From positions 38,214,585-38,278,584 of the forward strand of contig NC_088101.1 in assembly GCF_036370855.1 (NCBI RefSeq): 64,000 nt of DNA, written 5' to 3'. Shown one piece after another: positions 28,119 to 36,110 of the stretch. The notes under the pieces are model-generated. The model did no database searches. It worked only from the letters and a program-made list of their open reading frames with translations, and had not been told where the DNA came from. The translations under genes and the position numbers were made by a program. This DNA is from Dromaius novaehollandiae (Eukaryota > Chordata > Aves > Casuariiformes > Dromaiidae). Each line of letters starts with the position of its first letter. Position 1 is the stretch's first letter.

Positions 28119-29876
28119 ACACATTTTCTGGAATGTATTCTAGAACTGGATACCCATCATTTCTTCTGGATGCCAACTCCGAATGAGATTTCCACGTCTC
28201 CACAAGTGTACTGACTGGAGGAAATGAGCTCAAGTGCTGAAATGTCTGCTCTCTAGCAACAGGCCGCGACAAGGATATCGTGCCTTGGGCACCAATCCTG
28301 TAGTGAAATGACTGTCCACCTGAATTTACACCAACAATGGCAGAGGATGGTATACTGTTTTCTTGATAATAGCTGCCGTCGTCAGGCTCCTGTTTAATTC
28401 CCACAGGCAGGCCTGGATTTGGAAAACCACTACCTTCGCAATTTCCATCAAATGAAGAAACAGGTGGTCCTAAAATCCCAGAAAGAGAATAGTAGTCTTT
28501 GTCATCCATAAAAGAAAAATATGAGCCATCTGTAAATGGAAAAGGATTTACTGTTTGATTCCCTTTAAAAGAGGCACCAGAACAGGGATGTTTAGCTGAT
28601 TCTTGCTTAACTGGTACTGAAAATGGGGAATCAGAATTTATTTTACTGTTTTCTCCAATACATGCACTACCAAAGGAACCATCTGGTTCAGGTTTTATAA
28701 ACTGAACAAGGTTCATCTGACTGTTGTTTGAGATGGCATTCTCCATTTCCTCCATTTTAGGAAACGTGATTTCTTGAGCACCTTTCTCTTTTGTTTCTGG
28801 ACTAGGAACAGTGTCTTGGCTTCTGCTAGGTCCAGCAGGTGTGCCAGAAGTAGGAAATCCTAGAGAATTGTTTACAGGGCTACAGATAGAAGATCCCACA
28901 GTGCTAACAGCTGGACTAGAACGAGTGGACCTATTATTGGCATTGGAAGGGCTGGCAATAGAGCTTCTTGAGTTCATATTTGCAGGACTGGACACAGAAG
29001 ATCTCATAGTGATATTATTAGGACTTGAGACAGGAGATTTCACACTGCAATGACTGGGAGGACTAGAAATTGGTGATTTCATGCTACTTATAGGACTAGA
29101 AAGTGGAGACCCTACATTGCTAACATGTGCAGGACTGTGCAACATGGATCCCCGGTTTTCAATGTTAGGCGAGCAGGACAAGGGAGTTCCCTGGCCAATT
29201 GGGCTGTGCACTGCAAAATTCCCAAAGTTAGCAGTAGTTGAGGACACAGAGTTAATTCCAGCAGGACTACACACTGAGGAAGTCATGTTTTGAGGACTAC
29301 AGCCTGAAGGACTTTTTTCTTGACACATTATAGGGCTTTTGACAATCGTGTGCATGGCACCACCGTTCATAGCACTTCCAGAGTCCGACATCAAAGACCT
29401 CAAGGGCCTGCTGGCGCTGTGGAGGGGAGAAGAACAATGGCCATTCTCTTTGTAGAGCTTCACCAGCTGCTCCACATTCTGATACATCTTTCCCGGACTC
29501 CCTTGATTTTGCTGATCATAGGGATAATCAGCATCTCGTATTGAATCCATATATAAACCCATAGATTCAGCTACAGTTGCTGAGAGTTCCTTCGACTCTG
29601 TTTCAGTTTTGATGTCAGAGGGCAAAATACCAGGCGGATTGCTGTCTTGCTGCAGGCAAGTGAGTAGTTCAGGTTTTTCTTTGTTGTTTCCTTGAGCACT
29701 GCTGTTTGGAAAAGCGCCGGCAGCACAGCTTACGTTTACAATCTCCATATAGTTACTGTCATCAGTCTGCTCTCCAGCACCTAAAGAAGAATACTCCACA
29801 GACTGAGAAACTTGACCCCACCGTCTCTCCATATCTAAGCCTTCTGGGTAGCTGCGGTATCCTTTTGTCTCCATAA
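28115..29876 (-). CDS. NR3C2: Mineralocorticoid receptor (NR3C2) exon 2: start codon and N-terminal domain
   Basis: This exon encodes the first 586 residues of the aldosterone/cortisol-activated nuclear receptor, a cytoplasm-to-nucleus transcription factor. The protein starts [19 protein letters not shown], matching the known mineralocorticoid receptor N-terminus. The ATG is at 29874-29872, two bases inside the exon. Parts in order: AF1a (about 1-165), a central Ser-Pro-rich region (about 166-430) and AF1b (about 430-586) with the family-typical [16 protein letters not shown] at 453-468. Four sumoylation motifs are visible: IKTE (K89), IKPE (K394), VKQE (K423) and IKQE (K494). Met15 is kept; in human it is a second start giving the shorter MR-B form. 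The exon ends ...PENVS plus two bases of a split codon (phase 2) before GTGAGC. No frameshift or stop is present, and the length is close to that of the mammalian exon. The DNA-binding zinc fingers and ligand domain lie on later exons outside the window. Identification rests on recall of the family. Confidence 0.98.
28861..29112 (-). repeat. NR3C2: Degenerate 12-residue Ser-Pro tandem repeat inside NR3C2
   Basis: Residues 255-338 fall into seven consecutive units of 11-13 residues, each with a Ser-Pro at the same place. The units begin GSPLSSP (255), KSPISSP (266), KSPVSSP (279), RSSVSSP (291), RSSIASP (303), RSTRSSP (315) and GSSICSP (327). Five of the seven begin with Lys or Arg. Four of the last five units are exactly 36 nt apart, suggesting old tandem duplication of a 36-bp unit. 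In the family this is the phosphoserine-rich central region, so the repeat probably presents an array of proline-directed kinase sites. Confidence 0.75.
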
Positions 29877-29900
29877 CTAGCAAAGACATATACAAAAAAG
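29875..29900 (-). other. NR3C2: Splice acceptor of NR3C2 exon 2
   Basis: On the minus strand the sequence reads TATGTCTTTGCTAG followed by TTATGG. The AG is at 29878-29877, and the exon begins with TT directly before the start codon. A T-rich stretch and a plausible branch point (TTATTAAC, about 29905-29912) lie upstream. This boundary shows that an in-frame ATG 15 codons upstream is intronic. The start context is G at -3 and G at +4, which is favourable. Confidence 0.9.
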
Positions 29901-29924
29901 TAAAGTTAATAAATGACAAGGTGC

Positions 29925-29965
29925 AATTTCCTTAGGAAACTAGGAAATTTCCTAAGAAAACAAGG
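29925..29965. repeat. Two tandem copies of a 20-21 bp palindrome-like unit before exon 2
   Basis: AATTTCCTTAGGAAACTAGG is followed directly by AAATTTCCTAAGAAAACAAGG. Each unit is itself near-palindromic (TTCCTTAGGAA; TTTCCTAAGAAA). The pair lies 49-89 bp upstream of the exon 2 acceptor on the sense strand, just outside the likely branch-point region. Confidence 0.8.
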
Positions 29966-32922
29966 CATATCCGCTCCCTCTGTCTATCCCCCTGTCTGGC
30001 TGCTTGCCAGTCCTGTTTCCCTATGCCATCAATTATTTCCGAACCATTTGTCCAATTTCAACCAAATCCACGGAAAAGGTTTCACGGATATGACGGTCCT
30101 ACAAGTTCTCAGAGAAGACTGGTCAGCTGTTAAAAAATATCCAAATTACTGTCTACCCCTACCCTCCCTCCCCCTCCCCCAAAGGAACAGCTCTGCAATG
30201 TTGGCACAAAAACTGCCCACCCTTGTTGGCCGCTCAGAACTGGCCTTGGCCCTGTGGCCAACACCAGTGGCCCCACAGGCTGCACCTCATCCAGGCAGCT
30301 GCAAAGGGGCATGGAAGGAAAAAGAAAGGTATTAGGCAGGAAGGAGCAAGGCAAACCAGAGAGGTACTGAAAGGTAGGCATGGTGGTGGTACACAGGACA
30401 CAAAACCCATGGAAATCACACACTGTCAGTTCTGCTCCTCCAAAGAACTTGCATTATCATGTTATAAATATTGCAAAGCAAGTAATACAGACTGGTGTTC
30501 TAAGGTTGTTTTGTTTTGTTTTAAATGACCCAGTACAATAAAAGATGCTTTAAAAGAAAGCAGCAGTTCCAGAGGGCTAGGCTCTGACTTGCCATTTCAC
30601 AGTTATGCAAACCTACTGTACAGCCACCTGAGGAGACACGGAAGGATGGGGTGAGTGGGGAAAGAAGCAGTACCAAAGTTGAATGGCAAGTGCTTCTGCC
30701 ATGGAAAAGGGGAATGCAATCAGGTGGGGATGCAGAGGCATCAAATGGATCCATAATTCTGCAAACCTCTGTGGCAGCCAGTGAGAGATATACATGAAGG
30801 AAAGTAAACCTTGTTCTAAATAAGACCCTAAAAAAAAAACCCTTCTATCCAGCATGCCACTCACTCTAGGGAGGGAGCAAAATGCATGACCTAGCTTTCA
30901 TTATTTTGAAAATAGCATATAGTTAATGAAACATAATTTTACTGAATTAGCTTGAAGTATTATTAGCTCATAGTATTACAGCTGTAGAAACCCAAATGTA
31001 AATGCTTATAATACTTATAATCTCATTATTATAGAAAGATTTTTTCCTTTTATAATATTAATTGCTCAATATTCAATTTAGTGTTTAATCCCTTTACTTA
31101 ACACAACTTACAAGCTTTATTTTAAGCAAAACTGTAAAAAATGAAAAAAATCCCCCAAACTTAAAATGAATGATTTGAATGCTTCTTGCACTTAGTTAGA
31201 AAGAACTATGGCCCTATGCCTACATTCCTTTAAAGCACAAATTTTATTAGAACATCATCGTATGTATCGAATCACATTCCTCTAGCCTAAAATTTTCAGA
31301 CAGAAGTGCCTACTTTCACATAAAGCCACTCCCAGATAATCACTTACCCCTGATTTAAGTGCTGAGCAAGGCTAATTCCTAAAGAAATCAATTGCAGCTG
31401 TGAGTGACCAGCACTTCTGAAAACCAGGAAACTTTGTTAAGGCTTAAAATTAGGACAAAAGTGAATTTCAACCCTCTGAAAAGTACCAGTAGATCCACTA
31501 TTCCAGTTTTAGGCCTAACATTAAACCGGTGCATGGGCTTTGCCTAATCTTTTGCACAACAGTAAAATTTGAACGTCAAGCATAATCATTAGGTAAGCAT
31601 GCTTTAAAATTTCAACAAATAAAAATCTGGGTCAAATGAAAAAAAAAAAGTTACCTGGTCCTGCACTTCCAGTGAGAGAGAGGTAAGTGTATTTGAAAGG
31701 ATGATTTAATAAAAAAGAAAGAAAGAAAAAAAAATATATCAGAAGAGAGATTATTGTGTGGCCTGACAAAAGTTAGGTTCAGAATGACAAATATAAATTA
31801 ATTAGAATGCAGCACCAAGGTTTCTTGGGAGTGTCAGTTTCTGTCGCTTCTAAGTGACAGAAGTGTTTCAGCAGATACTAGAACTCAAATATCATCTCAT
31901 GGGTTGCCGAGAACATTAGGATTTTGTTCTGTTTTTCTTTAAGCAGAACTCATTAGAACTTGACTTGACGAGCATGTTTATCCACGGTATCTACACTCCA
32001 TATATTGCACAGACGTGCCTTTCTACTAAGTTCCAGTAAGTGAATTTGACCGTAGGCTAAAACATACGTGAACAACAAAAACAGAAGACATGTTATGTAT
32101 CAGAACTGAGACTGCTTGTATCTGCTGTTTTGCAGAAGGTAGCTTATATTACGAGCACACCGGTTTCCCCAGCCCCTGCAAGAAGTACTTGAACAGTGGC
32201 ATTTGGGACTTATATATTTCACCCCCAAACATATCAACAAACACAGCCCTTTGTAGTCCAAGTCTCCGATCAATCAGGCATGAAACTAGTTTCACAGCAA
32301 CAGCCAAATAAAAAAAAATCAAATGGTACCTGGTATCCCTGCAACCAAAAGGTCACCTAGAAACAGGAAAACCTGAACTAAACCCAGGTTTATAAAAATC
32401 TACATCAATGGCTCAAGTAACCACCCATTTCTTAATTCCTGCTGCCTGTAAACGAATCGTCTTTAACGCTCATTTGCCTGCGAGCCACTTCGACAGCATA
32501 AAACAGCCCCGGAGACCAAAGTTTCATCTTCAAGCGCGATTTCTTTCTTTTTCCTTGTCCAGGTCAGTGGAGCATCACTCCCGGCCACGGCAGTCTGATG
32601 AGGGAAGCTGCCTTTCAGACCGACACCTGCCCATCTGCCGCGCCGAGCAAAGCGCCAGCGGGGGACCCGAGGGGCCCCTGGGCGCAGGGCTGCTCCCGCC
32701 GCGCCGCGGCTGGGGGCCGCACGCCGCCTCGCCCCCCCTCAGGGCAAGGCAAGCGGGGCACGTGCTTGTTTCTCCAGTCGCCGCACGTTTCGTGGAGCAT
32801 CGCGACAGACAGCGTGCAGAAGGCACCGCTCCGCTCCCTTGCGGTCTCCTCTTCTGCTTTCCCTGAGGCAAAAAACCTGGATTATTACTCACGAGAACAC
32901 GCAGCCAGCGCGCGGCTCTCCT

Positions 32923-32932
32923 ACCTGCGCGC
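32923..32932 (-). other. Candidate splice donor at the downstream edge of the CpG island
   Basis: The minus strand reads GGCGCGCAG|GTAGGA, GT at 32924-32923, a good donor. It could close a third or fourth untranslated first exon; rat NR3C2 has a third such exon (1-gamma). No start site or supporting transcript is visible here. Confidence 0.3.
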
Positions 32933-33472
32933 CTCCATTTGGGGTCAACCCGAGAAGGATTCCCGGCAACGGGAAACACGTCTCGCCTTCTGCCCGACAC
33001 GCCTGACGGCCGCGTGAGCACTCAGAAATACCTCCGTATCTGTAATTTCAGTATTTCCCCTCCCCCCCCCCACCTCGCTTATCTTTCCCCTAGGCTTGTT
33101 TTATGACCGACGGACCAGCCGCGACCGCAGCACGCCAGGACCTCGCGGCCGAGGACGGGCTCGCGCCGCCCGCCGAAGCCCTCCGCGAGCCGCCGCCGGC
33201 CACGGCCGCAACGGCCAGGTGCAACGGCCGCAGCCCCCTCCGCCCAGGCGCCGCGCCGCGCCCCCCCTCACGGCTGCCGGACGCTGACTAGCAGAGCCTC
33301 AGTTATCGCCCCGCGCCGCCGTCGCCGGCGGGGCGGGGGGAGGGGGATGTTTCGGGGACCGCGGCCCCCGCGCCCGGCCCGCCTCGCCCCGCAACCGCCG
33401 CTCCAGCCCCGCATCCAGCCCCCGCCGCCGGGGCCGGGCCGGGGGCGGCGCGCGCGCGCGGCCCCGCTGTAC

Positions 33473-33605
33473 CTGTTGCGGCGGGGCGCGTCCCCGCGCC
33501 GCGCCGCGCCCCCCCCGCCTCGAGAGGCCGGGCGGCGGCGCGGGGTCCCCCGGCCCGCCCGCGCGCGCCGCGCCGCCCGCTGACACGGAGCGGCGCCCAG
33601 GAGGG
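33473..33605 (-). other. NR3C2: Candidate alternative NR3C2 first exon (exon 1-beta position)
   Basis: A minus-strand donor CAACAG|GTACAG (GT at 33472-33471) lies about 130 bp downstream of a TATA-like element, so a first exon of roughly this size is plausible. Mammalian NR3C2 has a second untranslated first exon, 1-beta, between 1-alpha and exon 2, transcribed from its own promoter. The donor is seen in the sequence; the exon start and its equivalence to 1-beta are inference. Confidence 0.4.
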
Positions 33606-33616
33606 GACGGGGGGGA

Positions 33617-33760
33617 AAAAGGTGCCAAGTCCTTTTAAAAACATGTCACATGCCCAGATAAAGTTCAAGTTTACGTCCCGCCTGCCGCCCGCCCTGATTG
33701 GCGGGCGGGCCGCGGAGCGCCGCGCGGCCGCGGCCAGGCGGGCCGCCCATTGGCTGCGGC
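33617..33760 (-). promoter_or_regulatory. Candidate NR3C2 downstream promoter: CCAAT boxes, CRE-like site, TATA-like block
   Basis: Read on the minus strand this block holds, in order, CCAAT (33753-33749), CCAATCA (first bases 33701-33697), GGACGTAA resembling a cAMP-response half site (33678-33671), ACTTTATC, and TTTTTAAAAGG (33641-33631) resembling a TATA box. The spacing of CCAAT to TATA, about 56 bp for the nearer box, is typical. The AT-rich stretch is conspicuous inside the GC-rich island, suggesting selection. A start site near 33600 would fit the donor at 33472. Confidence 0.5.
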
Positions 33761-33767
33761 GCGCCGT

Positions 33768-33840
33768 CACTCACCCGCCGGGCGACATGACTGATACAAA
33801 GTTGCTGCGACACAGGCTGGGAAACGCATCTCCTTAAAGC
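33768..33840 (-). other. Further candidate first-exon end with GTGAGT donor
   Basis: On the minus strand a CpG-poor stretch of about 55 bases (33840-33784) leads into CATGTCGCCCGGCGG|GTGAGT, with the donor GT at 33774-33773. It also contains a short ATG frame (ATG TCG CCC GGC then GG at the donor). The low CpG content within the island and the good donor suggest either another alternative first exon or a conserved protein-binding block. I cannot tell which. Confidence 0.3.
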
Positions 33841-34567
33841 CGCAGGGGCCGCCCCGGCCCGCGCAGCCCCCGCGCCGCGCCGCCCCCCCCTCGGCGGCCG
33901 GGGGGGCCCAGCGCTGCCGGGAGCGGGGCGGGCAGCCGCCGCCGCCCCCTTCCCCCGCCGGCGGGGGTCACCCGGCGGCGGGGCCGGGCCGCGGTGTCCC
34001 CCGGTGCCCGCGGCGGGGGGCTCGGCTCTGCCGCCCCGCTGAATTTCCGCGTTTAAGCGGAGCGTGAATATGCGCGTTACCGACGCGGTGATGGTTTAAA
34101 AAAAAAGAGAGAGAAAAAAAGGAAAAGGCGGCTGAGGCGCGCTAAGGTTCAAGGACTCGTCCTCTGCTTTCTGCCGGGCTGATTTCATTTTACTGCGACT
34201 GGCGGATCCGTCAGGGCGGCCGCGGGATCCCCCCCCCCCCGCCCCAACGCCTCTTTCCTCCCCTCCGAGTCGGCAGGGAGCCGGCGGGGGCAGCGCAACG
34301 GCCGCGACGCGGGGACGGCGGCGGCGGGGGAACCGGCGCCTCCCAAGTTCAGAAATGCCCCTTTCCCAAGCGGGGGGGGAGGCGAAAAAACAGAAAAGGG
34401 CGCCGAGCACAAACTTTCCGCCCGCTCCCCAAATAGCCCCTCGGCCGCCGCCGCCGCCGGGTCCTTCCCCCCCCCCCCCCGGCGGCCGGGCGCGCACCTC
34501 CCGCCGCCGCATCGCACAGCCGGCGCGGAGCGGAGCGGAGCGGCGCGGCGCTCGCCCGGGGCGGGCA

Positions 34568-34631
34568 CGGCGGCGGCGGCGGCGGCGCCAGCACCAGCAC
34601 CAGCACCAGCACCAGCACCAGCACCAGCACC
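34568..34631. repeat. (CGG)n followed by (CCAGCA)n microsatellite
   Basis: About 6.6 copies of CGG (34568-34587) run directly into about 7.3 perfect copies of the hexamer CCAGCA (34588-34631). On the sense strand of NR3C2 the hexamer reads GGTGCT. It lies about 275 bp inside intron 1 from the 34906 donor. The perfect copies suggest recent expansion and length variation. Confidence 0.95.
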
Positions 34632-34906
34632 CCCGGGCTGGGGCGTCACGTGCCCAAACGTCGCGTTTCCATAATTCTGCCCAGTATCGATCCGCGCTCC
34701 GAGCCCCGCCGGGCGCGGGCCGAGGCGGCGGCGGCGGCCGAGGCGGCGGCGCGACGCGCGCAGCAGCCGCCCGCCGCCGAGTTTGCCCGCGGCTCCGCCG
34801 GCGACGGACGCGTCCCTTGCGCCGAGTTTGCACCGATGCGGACGGGACCGGCCGCGACCCCCCTGCGCGCCCCGGCCCGCCCGCCCGCCCGCCGCGCTGC
34901 ACTCAC

Positions 34907-35120
34907 CTCCCCTACGACATGGTGGAGCGGCTGGAGGAGGCTCGGCCCCCAGCTACTGCCAGCAAACCATCCGGGAGCCCCACCGCCACCGGCGCGGGGA
35001 GGACGGGGGGAGAGGAGGAGGGAGGGAAGGGGAAAAAGAAAAAAAAAAAGTAGTATGCGGAGGAAATACTAGGCTCGACGTCGGGCACCGGGGCAGGGCT
35101 TTCGCGGCGGGGTCCCCGGC
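34907..35120 (-). other. NR3C2: Candidate NR3C2 untranslated exon 1 (exon 1-alpha position)
   Basis: The 3' end is defined by the strong donor GGGAG|GTGAGT, with GT at 34906-34905. Spliced to exon 2 it gives GGGGAG|TTATGG. The 5' end is a guess, since I cannot see the transcription start and 35120 is only a placeholder. The position, farthest upstream in the CpG island, corresponds to exon 1-alpha of mammalian NR3C2, which is likewise non-coding. The exon contains a pyrimidine-rich tract on the sense strand (near 35031-35050) and a two-codon upstream reading frame at its end. Confidence 0.6.
34912..34920 (-). promoter_or_regulatory. Two-codon upstream reading frame (ATG TCG TAG) in the NR3C2 leader
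   Basis: On the minus strand the candidate exon ends ACCATGTCGTAGGGGAG before the donor. The ATG has A at -3 (CCACC before it), a strong initiation context. The frame encodes Met-Ser and stops; after splicing only 7 nt (GGGAGTT) separate the stop from the receptor ATG, which is in a different frame. Such a short uORF would be expected to hold back receptor translation through limited re-initiation, or be bypassed by leaky scanning. Its existence in mRNA depends on the exon 1 assignment. Confidence 0.55.
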
Positions 35121-36110
35121 GGGGGGCTGCGGCGGCGGCAGCGCTGGCGGCGGCGCGGTGCCCTCGGCGCGGCGCGGCGCGGCTCGGCCCGGCTGCCGCT
35201 GACAGCTCCCACCATGGACGCCTAGGTGGTGGGTGTTCCCCGCGTGTCACACCCTCGCCCGCCGCCGGAGCGGAGCGGGGGGTGGCTCCAGCACCGGCGG
35301 CTGGGGGGGGTAAAGGAAAAGGGGGGGGCGAGGGGGGAGAGACACCCTCCAAAAAAAAAAAAAAACTTATGTCATTCCAGGTAAAACTCCCATCTGCGCC
35401 ACCGAGGGAGGAGAGAGCGGCGAGGGTGTAAACTTTTTTTTCCTCCCCCCGGTGCCGGCCAGCCCCTCGCAGCGCCCGGCGGCCGCGCCGCCCCCGCCGC
35501 CCTGCTCCCCCGCCGCCCGGCCGCTCCCGGCGGCGCGGCCCGGTTCGGCCCGGCCCGGCCCGGCGCGGCGCGGCGCCGCGGGGAGTCTCACGCACGGAGG
35601 CTGCCGCCGCCGCCGGCCGCGGTTCCTGGTTCGCGGAGCCGCCGGAGGAAGGGAAGGAGGCGGCGGGAGGGAGGGAGCGAGCGAGCGAGCGGGGCGGGCG
35701 GGCGGCGGGGGAGGAGTATCTCCGCGCTCCCTTCCCCGGGCGGAGCGTCCCCGGCGCCCGGCGCCCCCCCGCCCCGCGCCGAGGCTCCCCCGCGGCGCTG
35801 CCCCAACTTCCCCCCAAAGCCCCCCCGGCACCGGGGCCCCCGCGCCGCACACGGGGGAGCCGGCGCTAGCGCTGCCGCTGGGTTTCCATCAATGCTTCGC
35901 TCGTGGCCAAGAGCCTTTAGAGCCGGTTGTTTTCAAGTTCGGCGCGTTGGAAAGCGTTTAATTTCAGCGCCTTGATAATAATAATAACAATAAACCCCAG
36001 GCGTTAGGGGCTGGCCGTGCTGCAGTCCGGTCGGTGCCATCGGTGAGGTGCTTCGAGGGGCCGCCCGCAAGCGGGGCGTTTCGCCTGTGCGCGGCCGGGG
36101 CCTTGGCGGA

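Larger units (their letters stand above)
29877..34906 (-). other. NR3C2: NR3C2 intron 1 (longest form)
   Basis: This is the interval between the strongest first-exon donor (34906) and the exon 2 acceptor (29877). The left part (29877 to about 32.5 kb) is AT-rich and shows no coding features; the right part is inside the CpG island and may hold alternative first exons and their promoter. If a downstream first exon is used, the intron would instead start at 33774, 33472 or 32924. The extent is inferred from splice-site strength only. Confidence 0.6.
32570..36110. promoter_or_regulatory. NR3C2: CpG island over the NR3C2 promoter and first exons
   Basis: Base composition changes abruptly from AT-rich intron to very GC- and CpG-rich sequence for about 3.5 kb, then returns to AT-rich flank. 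The island contains GGC/GCG low-complexity runs, GAGC repeats (near 35676-35692) and many GC-box-like GGGCGG stretches. It sits where NR3C2 transcription should begin, upstream of exon 2. The long open frames here on both strands (up to about 310 codons) are composed of Arg, Ala, Gly and Pro and are by-products of the composition. Small AT-richer, CpG-poor windows at 33617-33680, 33781-33840, 34040-34210 and 35366-35395 stand out and may be conserved functional sites. Confidence 0.85.

Noticed and set aside
28811..29544. Plus-strand open frames of 70-80 codons opposite NR3C2 exon 2
   Set aside because: They are shadows of the conserved receptor coding sequence on the other strand, with regular Leu-Gly patterns from the Ser-Pro codons.
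29875..29919. In-frame ATG 15 codons upstream of the METKG start
   Set aside because: A canonical acceptor (CTAG) lies between the two, and the known receptor begins at METKG, so the extra codons are intron read-through.
32408..33021. Overlapping 139-152 codon frames at the left edge of the CpG island
   Set aside because: Both strands are open in several frames with no recognisable protein features.
34096..34902. 268-codon minus-strand open frame and overlapping frames on both strands in the island
   Set aside because: Low-complexity products (poly-Arg, His-Gln and Ala-Gly repeats from the hexamer) in several frames at once, a sign of chance openness in stop-poor GC-rich DNA.
34912..35850. 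312-codon minus-strand open frame in the CpG island
   Set aside because: Composition is Arg/Ala/Gly/Pro from GC-rich DNA and no domain is recognisable. Only its last two codons (Met-Ser-stop) are of interest, as a uORF.
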